From contig JAPUKX010000030.1 in the NCBI GenBank assembly GCA_027295435.1, positions 1 to 12,395 of the forward strand: 12,395 nucleotides of DNA, given 5' to 3'. Positions 7,601-12,395 of the stretch are shown piece by piece. Each line of letters opens with the position of its first letter. The stretch's first letter is position 1. The DNA comes from Planctomycetota bacterium. Its GTDB lineage: Bacteria; Planctomycetota; Phycisphaerae; Phycisphaerales; SM1A02. The notes beneath the pieces are model-generated. The model searched no databases, was not told the origin of the DNA, and saw nothing but the letters and a program-made list of their open reading frames with translations. The position numbers and the translations under genes were made by a program.

Positions 7601-7663
7601 ATCTGGGACATCCACAAGGACACCCTCACGGCCGTGCAGGTGGCGGGCGCCGACAGCGATTAG
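4649..7663 (+). CDS. Large membrane-anchored LptC/LptA-like (OstA-repeat) LPS transport protein
   Basis: This 1004-residue protein has one N-terminal membrane segment (about 22-42) after a Lys-Arg, so the rest should be periplasmic, as in LptC. The remainder is mostly beta-strand, with repeated OstA-type units of the form [LIV]xAxGxVxI, ADxLxYD, AELxG. Examples are GTITGDVTIRLFEP near 160-173, DNVRIQQGDEGRGKTITGE at 315-333, MLAIGDVEA at 546-554, SLTANGNVQIVV at 598-609 with AFADNLIADAVTETAELTG at 615-633, LIARGDAKF at 785-793 and LRAEGDVFLRT at 929-939. LptC and LptA normally bridge the inner membrane to LptD and are each about 190 residues. Linkers at 255-305, 350-408 and 675-710 are low in hydrophobic residues. 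It starts four bases after kdsC, which supports an LPS role. Exact domain borders need structure prediction. The Lpt link is well supported; a true LptC-LptA fusion is inference. Confidence 0.75.
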   Translation: MPNEQMDDAQSPPPVRSGPGKRLILIGSGVLLAGLLLVVVINIDTGSPKPTAADDFNEAIDLVPGRLTAQDVRSPVFDPRDAGQPPVLAAGGWIQVADDEGNLAQQYRCDRLDPNPPGKPSGWVKMDRPRAEFYLSQNRVLTLSGDSALAYLPNRVLESGTITGDVTIRLFEPPPGQTVNVVVDEPSLVVYTDEARFDDFIGEVRCDGNFRIETPSAEFPGRGLTLLINDQGQQVQVTAEVKQVQYIRLASIAQTPRDAEAITSRTNGSSESVAGGDHRVGAQAEASAASATQILPRTQTPADDTTQFYRLTLHDNVRIQQGDEGRGKTITGETLAIIFTFQSDGLAKAQTSSRSSHHRPRNAALHSTGPSQGMPLPDALNALTLASYEPQPDSAHHAGGTIAPPPRDDDIYITCSGGLTIVPVTDPSDRLDWARDARLEVTGRPVHLVDADKEAEAYCDHLVYSSLTKRAELIGSSSFPLSIHASQFEASSDRLSLTQIDGPGNLRQATFASNVKVDSEEGSIACDELSIDLKTDDQGKTIPTTMLAIGDVEASDPDQTIWTDRLFVSFHQRQPAPNQPADESGHREPNGGNVQVESLTANGNVQIVVAGGGRAFADNLIADAVTETAELTGSNVMVVYDKMLLDRGTRVILRRQTETAHWDGPGQAQFFASPIEEPGDGRFQRPHPHEDAQVRTTWDTSMDYDNTFDDGAGAIDFHGNVQAMSKSGPLQVNTIKAEALTLQFTRTEVARHSPDDQPVSDRDRGNARSAGIDSAVDHQRTISRLIARGDAKFENRSWINEDHGNLPMVFYVAGQHIEYDDQTGEALIPGAGELLIRDLLGVDDADDSTPFGGKGTTSFRFKQQLHMSRAVGSLYHVEMIEQVEMRHLSPDGKTATLTCERLEVTIDRPGDSHGDTELDLGGPAEVQRLRAEGDVFLRTPTRDVDCGEFVYDVSTGIAELIARPGQLVTIHTRGTAMPWRLQRAIWDIHKDTLTAVQVAGADSD

Positions 7664-7691
7664 ACGATAGACCACACGGCGAACAGCCCCG

Positions 7692-8246
7692 CTAGCTCGC
7701 GTCACGATCGAGCACGCGATACGTCTCGCGTTCGCCTCGACCTCGCAGGGGATAATCCTTCCGCAGCGGATGGGCCGGATAGTCCTTCCACATAAGGATC
7801 CGACGCAGATCCGGGTGGTTGCGGAAGCGAATGCCGAACATGTCATACACCTCGCGCTCCGGCCATTCCGCCCCCGGCCAGATGTCAGTCACCGAATCCA
7901 CCTCAAGCGCCGGGTCCGGCTCGATACCCGAGGTATCAACGGTCGGATCAAGGAACACCTTCACCGCCAGCCGTCGCCCGTGTTCATAGCTGATCAGCAG
8001 ATACACGATCGCAAACCGCCCCAGCGTCTTGGCCGGGTATCCCAGATAGTCAATCCCCACGACATCGCTGAGGAAGTTGTAGTCGCATTCGGGATCGTCG
8101 CGTAAGTAACGCATGACCGTGTGCAGACGCTCCGCGGGAACAATGAGCGTGGTCTGGCCGCGAAACTCCGTCGCTTTGAACTTGATGTCCGTAAAGGCGA
8201 CCTTGACCAAGGCCAGCGTTGGATGATCAAGATTCGCTTTGGCCAT
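7692..8246 (-). CDS. nuoC: NADH-quinone oxidoreductase subunit C (complex I 30-kDa subunit)
   Basis: This is a 184-residue peripheral-arm subunit of respiratory complex I, which helps join the electron-input module to the quinone site. The complex I 30-kDa signature is clear at 130-150: EREVYDMFGIRF, then HPDLRRI, and continues as LMWKDYPAHPLRKDYPLRG at 151-169. The N-terminal part includes SDVVGIDYLGYP (60-71), typical of the family. The start at 8246 was chosen because a GGAGGT lies nine bases upstream and the protein then begins like other NuoC proteins. An upstream in-frame ATG at 8357 would add 37 residues with no family likeness. No nuoB or nuoD is adjacent: upstream is a divergent promoter region and downstream a convergent gene 28 bases away. 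The 30-kDa domain also occurs in hydrogenase-type complexes, but nothing here points to one. Confidence 0.93.
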   Translation of the reverse strand: MAKANLDHPTLALVKVAFTDIKFKATEFRGQTTLIVPAERLHTVMRYLRDDPECDYNFLSDVVGIDYLGYPAKTLGRFAIVYLLISYEHGRRLAVKVFLDPTVDTSGIEPDPALEVDSVTDIWPGAEWPEREVYDMFGIRFRNHPDLRRILMWKDYPAHPLRKDYPLRGRGERETYRVLDRDAS

Positions 8247-8255
8247 GTCCAGCCG

Positions 8256-8261
8256 ACCTCC
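8256..8261 (-). promoter_or_regulatory. Ribosome binding site that decides the nuoC start
   Basis: GGAGGT on the minus strand lies nine bases before the ATG at 8246. The longer alternative start at 8357 has no such site, so this supports the 184-residue form of NuoC. Confidence 0.75.
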
Positions 8262-8365
8262 GGATCCGAGACCGGAGTGTATTGAACACGAATCACCCAC
8301 GTGAGACAACTGCCCCAACCGTCCACGATGAGCTGGCGCACACGCCCGGCCGCCCATAAAGGGGG

Positions 8366-8371
8366 AGTATA
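8366..8371 (-). promoter_or_regulatory. Candidate -10 element for nuoC
   Basis: TATACT on the minus strand differs from TATAAT at one base. Transcription would start near 8359, giving a leader of about 110 bases before the ATG at 8246. No clear -35 is found at normal spacing. The alternative ATG at 8357 would make this message nearly leaderless. Confidence 0.4.
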
Positions 8372-8529
8372 GGGGTCGGGAGTCGTTATTCTTGTCGGGG
8401 GCATTTTGCTTGACTGGGCAATCGGTCGATTGTCGAGCACGGCAACGGCAACACAGAGCTGCGTGGGCGGCCGATCAGGATTCAGATGCTGCTGCCGACC
8501 AGTCCCCTGGATTGGCGCTGCTGATGGCG

Positions 8530-8535
8530 TATAGT
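8530..8535 (+). promoter_or_regulatory. Candidate -10 element for the DUF1573 gene
   Basis: TATAGT lies about 20 bases before the ATG at 8556, with an AGGAGG ribosome site (8545-8550) in between. Transcription would start near 8542, leaving a very short leader. No clear -35 is seen. Confidence 0.4.
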
Positions 8536-8555
8536 GAGTCAATGAGGAGGTCGTC

Positions 8556-9797
8556 ATGGCTGTGATGCTCAGAGGAAATGACCGCGGGTTGGGACCGCGT
8601 CGGCTGGGGCGATCGCCAGCGATTGTTGGGGTAGTCGTACTTGGAATAGTGGTCATCGGGGCGGGCGGTTGCGGAGGGCCCGCTGAGCAGGGCACGACCG
8701 CGGCCGACTCCGAGGCCGGTGATTTACCGGCCGTAACGACATCGACTACCGAGCCCGGATCGAAGCCCAAGGTCACGCTGAGCGCACCGGCATCGGTGAG
8801 TGATGGTCAGCCAGTTCTGCGCACCAAATTGGATGGCGCGCAAGCTGACGGCGGCGAAAATACGACTCGCCCGGCGCCGACGAATACTCTGCGGATCGAA
8901 CTCGATCCACAGGTGGTTGACTTCGGCTACTTAAACCCAAAGGAGGTGGTTCGCAAGACCGTTGAGATTCGCAACGTCGGCGACAAGCCGGTGAAGGTTC
9001 TTCGGGCGACATCGAGCTGCCAGTGTACGACCTTCAGCGATGTGACGGGTGTGGTCATACCGCCGGGCACATCTTTCCCGATGGAAGCGCAGCTTGTAGG
9101 CAGATCGATGCTCGGCCCAATGAATACAAGCATTACTCTGGTCTTTGAAGGCTACGACCAGAGCCCGGCGATTCAAGTCCGCGGCGAGGTCGCTTTGGCT
9201 GTGAAGGCAACGCCGTGGGGTCTCAACCTGGCGCGAGGTGATTGGAGCGGCCAGTTGGTGATCGAATCGCTGGACGGGCGCCCGTTCAACATTCTGGCTA
9301 CGGATCGCAAGCCGCCGAGTTTCATCGGCTTCGACCCGGAGCTGGACGAACCGCACAATTCGTATGTGATTGAGTGGGACCTGACCCAATACACCGAAGA
9401 TACGCTGCCCCGCTGGTGGCTGGTCGAGACAGACCATCCAGACTGCCCGATTCTGGACCTGTGGGTGCGGCACATAGCCAACATGGACCTTTCTCGTGAC
9501 CGACCGTGGAGGATTGAAGATCGACGCGTGTCGCTCGGCGAGATTCGGTCCGGCGAACCCGTGGATGCTGCCGTTACCGTACTCAGGTTGGCCGGCGATA
9601 CAATCCATCTGGTACGGTCGTTGTCTGAGGATTTCGACGCGGAACTTCTCAAAGTCGAGCGTAACGGTAAAGAGACCAAGTGCACCATTCGTATCACGCC
9701 CAATCCTCGCTTCCAAGGTTTGCTCTATGGCAGGATCGAGTTCATGGCCAACGCCTACTCCCAGAAGCTGGATGTCATCGCCAAGGTGGTTGAGTAG
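8556..9797 (+). CDS. DUF1573-domain secreted lipoprotein
   Basis: This 413-residue protein has an N-terminal signal sequence: Arg-rich residues 6-19, a hydrophobic core at 22-35, then GAGGCGG with a candidate lipobox Cys39. The lipobox is atypical, with Ala at -3. A low-complexity Thr/Pro/Ala linker runs from about 45 to 108. A DUF1573 domain, an Ig-like beta fold common in Planctomycetes and Bacteroidetes, lies at about 113-215. It shows IELDPQVVDFGYLNPKEVV, a KTVEIRNVGDKPVKV strand and the conserved SSCQCTT with Cys155 and Cys157. The rest (220-413) looks like further beta-rich Ig-like domains, including VSLGEIRSGEPVDAAVTVLR at 325-344. The start is firm, with AGGAGG five bases before the ATG. 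The cellular role of DUF1573 proteins is not established; a surface or periplasmic structural role is inferred. Confidence 0.88.
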   Translation: MAVMLRGNDRGLGPRRLGRSPAIVGVVVLGIVVIGAGGCGGPAEQGTTAADSEAGDLPAVTTSTTEPGSKPKVTLSAPASVSDGQPVLRTKLDGAQADGGENTTRPAPTNTLRIELDPQVVDFGYLNPKEVVRKTVEIRNVGDKPVKVLRATSSCQCTTFSDVTGVVIPPGTSFPMEAQLVGRSMLGPMNTSITLVFEGYDQSPAIQVRGEVALAVKATPWGLNLARGDWSGQLVIESLDGRPFNILATDRKPPSFIGFDPELDEPHNSYVIEWDLTQYTEDTLPRWWLVETDHPDCPILDLWVRHIANMDLSRDRPWRIEDRRVSLGEIRSGEPVDAAVTVLRLAGDTIHLVRSLSEDFDAELLKVERNGKETKCTIRITPNPRFQGLLYGRIEFMANAYSQKLDVIAKVVE

Positions 9798-9842
9798 CGC
9801 CGTTTGCCGTCGGGTGTCTTCCTGTCGGCTGGGCGGTGGACA

Positions 9843-11585
9843 TCATTGTGTTGTACGCTCGCGAAGCTCATATATCTGCCCCGCCGCGAACGATCCGAAC
9901 GACTCTTCCCGGCCGCCCGGCCACCGAACCATCACCGCATCGACCTGTTGGGCTGGGCCAAGTCCGTAATGAATGCGCGGGTCGTTGCTGGCACAATAGC
10001 TATACGTCCGTTGCACGATGCGCCATTGAATCCGATCAGCGACATCGATGCGGACCGTGGCGCCGACGGCATCGCCGCCGCGTCGATTGAGCACGCGAAA
10101 CATGATCCAGTTGTTCGGTGAATCGATGATGTTTCGGAGCAGGTGCGGTCGGCCGTCCTTGTTCGCGACCACGATATCGATGTCGCCATCGTTGTCCAGA
10201 TCGCCAAATGCCGCAGCCCTGCTTGTGCCGGCCAAGAGCGTCGAGGTGCCGCCGCGCGGCAGAACCTCTTGAAACTGCCCGGTCTCGCTGCCCCGAAACA
10301 GCAGATTCGGCTCGGCATACGGGTCATCCGGATCGTACTGCGGCTCGGTGAACTTGACGCGGCCGTTGGCAACATACAGGTCCACAGATCCGTCGTGATC
10401 GAAATCGGCGAACCCCAACCCGAATCCTGTGAACCCCAGGCTCGGCGCCGCCAGCCCCATGATCGAGGTGGCGTCTTCAAAATTCCCGTTTCGATTGAGG
10501 TAGAAGGTGTTGGTCTCCTCGTGCAGGTGGGACATGAATAGATCAAGATCACCGTCGTTCTCGACGTCCACGGCCGCGACTCCCATGCCCGCCTCAGCCC
10601 AGCCATAATGGTTCAGCGCGCAACCGGAGATAAGTGCCTCATCGGTGAATCGCCCGCTGCCGTCACTCATCCACAGCTGATTTGCGGTCCCGTCGTTGGC
10701 GACATAGAAGTCGAGATGGCCGTCCCCGTTGTAATCCGCGCAGGCGATGCCAAAGCCGTTGCCGAACGCCTGACTCAAGTGGGATGACGCAGTGGCATCC
10801 TCAAACGTGCCGTCGCCCAGATTGCGGTACATCGTATCGCGAGCGGACGCGTTGTAGTTCTTCGGCGAGCAGTAATCGCGCCTCCCGACCCGTGAATAGC
10901 ATTCCAACTCCTGGCCCCGAGACCAGTTGATGTAATTTGCCACGAAAAGATCAACATATCCATCTCGGTCATAATCAACGAAGGTGCAACTCGATCCCCA
11001 CCCATCGTCACCGACCCCGGCTTGGGCGGTGACATCAGTGAATGTTCCGTCACCGTTGTTGCGATACAGGACGTTGGGCCCAACGTTGGTGACATACAGG
11101 TCGACGTCTCCGTCCTCATCGTAATCACCGGCCGTGCATCCCATGCCGTACCCGGTATCACCAACGCCTGCGATTTCCGTCACATCCTCGAACGTCCAGT
11201 CACCTCGGTTTCGATAGAGCTTGTTGCCCGGCGCAGCGGTCCCGGAGGGACCCAGGCTCCCACCCTGCACGAAATACAAGTCCAGGTATCCGTCGCCGTC
11301 GTAGTCAAGCAGCCCCACCCCGCCCGTAGAGATTTCCGGAAACCAATAGTGGCCGTCATGGCCGGAGGTGTGCTCGAAATCGACGTTCGAGCGCGCCGTC
11401 ACGTCCTCAAACCACGGCCGGTCATTGGCGCCGTTTCCAGTCGAGCCGGAAGGCGCTGCCCGATGACACGCCGTAAACGAGCCGGCGATGAGAACGGTGG
11501 CTGCCAACGAAAGAACAACGGTCCAGAAGGTCGCGCGCCTGAAGGTCGTGCTGACTCGAAGGTCTTGCGGCTGGGTGGTGTTCAC
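9843..11585 (-). CDS. FG-GAP/VCBS repeat lipoprotein with C-terminal ASPIC/UnbV domain (CRTAC1-like)
   Basis: This 580-residue exported protein has a signal sequence at about 16-39 ending in SFTAC, so Cys40 may be lipidated, though the lipobox is not ideal. Seven calcium-binding DxDxDG-type loops mark a beta-propeller: DYDGDGYLD at 94, DYDEDGDVD at 154, DYDRDGYVD at 204, DYNGDGHLD at 284, DVENDGDLD at 340, DFDHDGSVD at 394 and DLDNDGDID at 462. Between blades the phrase LYRNxGDGTFxDVT recurs. The C-terminal 495-575 is an ASPIC/UnbV domain, with ATVRID, SNDPRIHYGLG and VMVRWPGG. The start is GTG at 11585, 13 bases after the TPR stop, with GAGGT ten bases ahead of it; no in-frame ATG fits. Such proteins are frequent and multi-copy in Planctomycetes and are thought to bind ligands or other proteins at the surface. 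The specific function is unknown. Confidence 0.92.
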   Translation of the reverse strand: MNTTQPQDLRVSTTFRRATFWTVVLSLAATVLIAGSFTACHRAAPSGSTGNGANDRPWFEDVTARSNVDFEHTSGHDGHYWFPEISTGGVGLLDYDGDGYLDLYFVQGGSLGPSGTAAPGNKLYRNRGDWTFEDVTEIAGVGDTGYGMGCTAGDYDEDGDVDLYVTNVGPNVLYRNNGDGTFTDVTAQAGVGDDGWGSSCTFVDYDRDGYVDLFVANYINWSRGQELECYSRVGRRDYCSPKNYNASARDTMYRNLGDGTFEDATASSHLSQAFGNGFGIACADYNGDGHLDFYVANDGTANQLWMSDGSGRFTDEALISGCALNHYGWAEAGMGVAAVDVENDGDLDLFMSHLHEETNTFYLNRNGNFEDATSIMGLAAPSLGFTGFGLGFADFDHDGSVDLYVANGRVKFTEPQYDPDDPYAEPNLLFRGSETGQFQEVLPRGGTSTLLAGTSRAAAFGDLDNDGDIDIVVANKDGRPHLLRNIIDSPNNWIMFRVLNRRGGDAVGATVRIDVADRIQWRIVQRTYSYCASNDPRIHYGLGPAQQVDAVMVRWPGGREESFGSFAAGQIYELRERTTQ

Positions 11586-11598
11586 AGTGATCTCAACC

Positions 11599-12395
11599 TC
11601 ATCTTCGATTCTCGAAGCCGGACAGACGATTGGCCAGCGAAGTTACCTGCGGGTCATTGGGTGCGAGCCGCTGGGCTGCCGCCAAAGCTGTTGACGCCTC
11701 GTCCAATTCCCCGAGACGCAGGCACACATCGCCCAGGCTCAGGTGCGCCTGTAAGAGAGACGGCGCCTGGAGCGTAGCGTCGCGGAAGTGCTCTTTCGCC
11801 TCGGCGTCGCGATTGAGCTGCGTGCAGAGGTTCCCCAACTGCATGTGAAGAGCGGAATCCTTCGGCTCCAGACGGGCTGCGATCTGGAGCGCCTCCACGG
11901 CGTCGTCATTGCGCTGAAAACTCAGAAGGCAACGCGCTCTGATACGGTGGGTCTGAGCAACCTTCGGAGCCGCCGTGACAGCACGATCGGCATACTCCAA
12001 TGCCTTGCGGACTTGGCCAAGTTGCATGTGGCATGAGGCGAGATTGACGTACGTGGCGTATCGATCATAGTTGGTCCGTTCGGCGCGGAGCAACATATCA
12101 CGCGCCTTCTCGGGTTGCCCGAGCCTCATATACACGATCGCGAGATTGTTCATGACGTCCACGTTACGAGGATGCCACCCGAGCGTCTCCTCGAAAAACT
12201 GGGCGGCCTCCGCGTGGCGACCGGCGTTCATGAACGCCAGCGCCCGGCGCATTTGTCTCGGCACGCCCTTCGCGTGCGGCGGCAACTCCCTCGTCCAGGG
12301 ATCGATCATGTACTTCTTTCCAGAGTTTGCCCCTCGGTTCAATTCGCGCTGGGCGTCGGCGCGGCGGCCAAGTCCTCCATAGGCAAGTCCCAGCA
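11599..12395 (-). CDS. Tetratricopeptide-repeat protein (C-terminal part, start beyond right edge)
   Basis: The frame is open from the right edge to a TGA at 11601-11599, showing 264 residues of the C-terminal part. A TTG at 12342 could be taken as a start, but the frame continues upstream as LGLAYGGLGRRADAQREL, which is half of a TPR helix pair, so the real start is outside the window. After a linker containing IDPWTRELPPHAKG come about six full TPR units (visible residues 43-76, 78-109, 112-144, 146-178, 180-212 and 214-246), with typical NLAIVYMRLGQPEKA and HLSLGDVCLRLGELDEA patterns. TPRs form a right-handed solenoid for protein binding. No membrane segment is in the visible part. The gene precedes the FG-GAP/UnbV gene by 13 bases on the same strand, so they are very probably one operon and may act together. 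Confidence 0.9.
   Translation of the reverse strand, partial: LGLAYGGLGRRADAQRELNRGANSGKKYMIDPWTRELPPHAKGVPRQMRRALAFMNAGRHAEAAQFFEETLGWHPRNVDVMNNLAIVYMRLGQPEKARDMLLRAERTNYDRYATYVNLASCHMQLGQVRKALEYADRAVTAAPKVAQTHRIRARCLLSFQRNDDAVEALQIAARLEPKDSALHMQLGNLCTQLNRDAEAKEHFRDATLQAPSLLQAHLSLGDVCLRLGELDEASTALAAAQRLAPNDPQVTSLANRLSGFENRR

Larger units (their letters stand above)
8247..8555. other. Divergent intergenic region between nuoC and the DUF1573 gene
   Basis: This 309-base region holds the nuoC ribosome site, a TATACT -10 candidate for nuoC near 8366-8371 and a TATAGT -10 candidate for the DUF1573 gene near 8530-8535. The left part is open in the nuoC frame up to 8357 but looks non-coding. I see no RNA gene, strong hairpin or repeat array. 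Confidence 0.6.

Noticed and set aside
7994..8776. A 260-residue minus-strand frame across the nuoC/DUF1573 gap
   Set aside because: It overlaps both real genes in another frame, is rich in Pro, Thr and Ser with no recognisable pattern, and conflicts with the nuoC reading frame.
9798..9842. A bidirectional terminator between the convergent DUF1573 and FG-GAP genes
   Set aside because: Only 4-base GC arms with large loops (CGCC/GGCG and GCCG/CGGC) can be paired and there is no T run, so a terminator is not supported.
9843..11585. The repeated GAxGGxGA-type stretches as a DNA repeat or CRISPR-like array
   Set aside because: The repetition is explained by the coded calcium-binding loops of the FG-GAP propeller. 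Spacing is irregular and the frame is continuous.
11599..12342. A TTG at 12342 as the start of the TPR gene
   Set aside because: The frame stays open to the right edge and encodes half of another TPR unit, so the true start lies beyond the window.

Overview
The window is GC-rich, tightly packed bacterial DNA. It looks chromosomal, from a Gram-negative (diderm) bacterium. The combination of Kdo/LPS genes, a DUF1573 lipoprotein, an FG-GAP/UnbV (CRTAC1-type) secreted protein paired with a TPR protein, a scattered nuoC and a scpA of standard type suggests a planctomycete, perhaps Phycisphaerae-like. That placement is inference from gene content, not a database match. I see no insertion sequence, phage gene, CRISPR array, tRNA or rRNA.

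Layout. 1-520 (-): 5' part of a YihY/BrkB-family membrane protein, running off the left edge. 666-1493 (+): RsuA/RluB-type pseudouridine synthase. 1490-2287 (-): ScpA, whose stop codon overlaps the rluB stop within one CTAG. 2288-2404: divergent region with a telomere-like GRGTTAG heptamer array and a canonical four-tract G-quadruplex motif. 2405-7663 (+): an envelope block of kdsD (arabinose-5-phosphate isomerase), a small HslV/proteasome-like Ntn hydrolase with Ser in place of the catalytic Thr, kdsC (Kdo-8-phosphate phosphatase) and a 1004-residue membrane-anchored protein that looks like LptC and several LptA/OstA repeats in one chain. 7692-8246 (-): nuoC, with no other complex I gene beside it. 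8247-8555: divergent promoter region. 8556-9797 (+): DUF1573 lipoprotein. 9843-11585 (-) and 11599-12395 (-): an FG-GAP/UnbV lipoprotein and, upstream of it in the same operon, a TPR protein cut by the right edge.

How the genes fit together. KdsD makes arabinose-5-phosphate, the first committed precursor of Kdo. KdsC releases Kdo from Kdo-8-phosphate. The large Lpt-like protein would carry finished LPS across the periplasm. This matches the kdsD-kdsC-lptC-lptA order of Proteobacteria, but here lptC and lptA appear merged and greatly enlarged, and a peptidase-like gene sits between kdsD and kdsC. kdsA, kdsB and lptB are not in the window. The TPR and FG-GAP genes form a second unit that probably acts at the cell surface.

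The points most worth following are the fused Lpt-like protein, the Ser-type HslV-like protein inside the Kdo operon, the G-quadruplex/heptamer repeat between scpA and kdsD, and the isolated nuoC.
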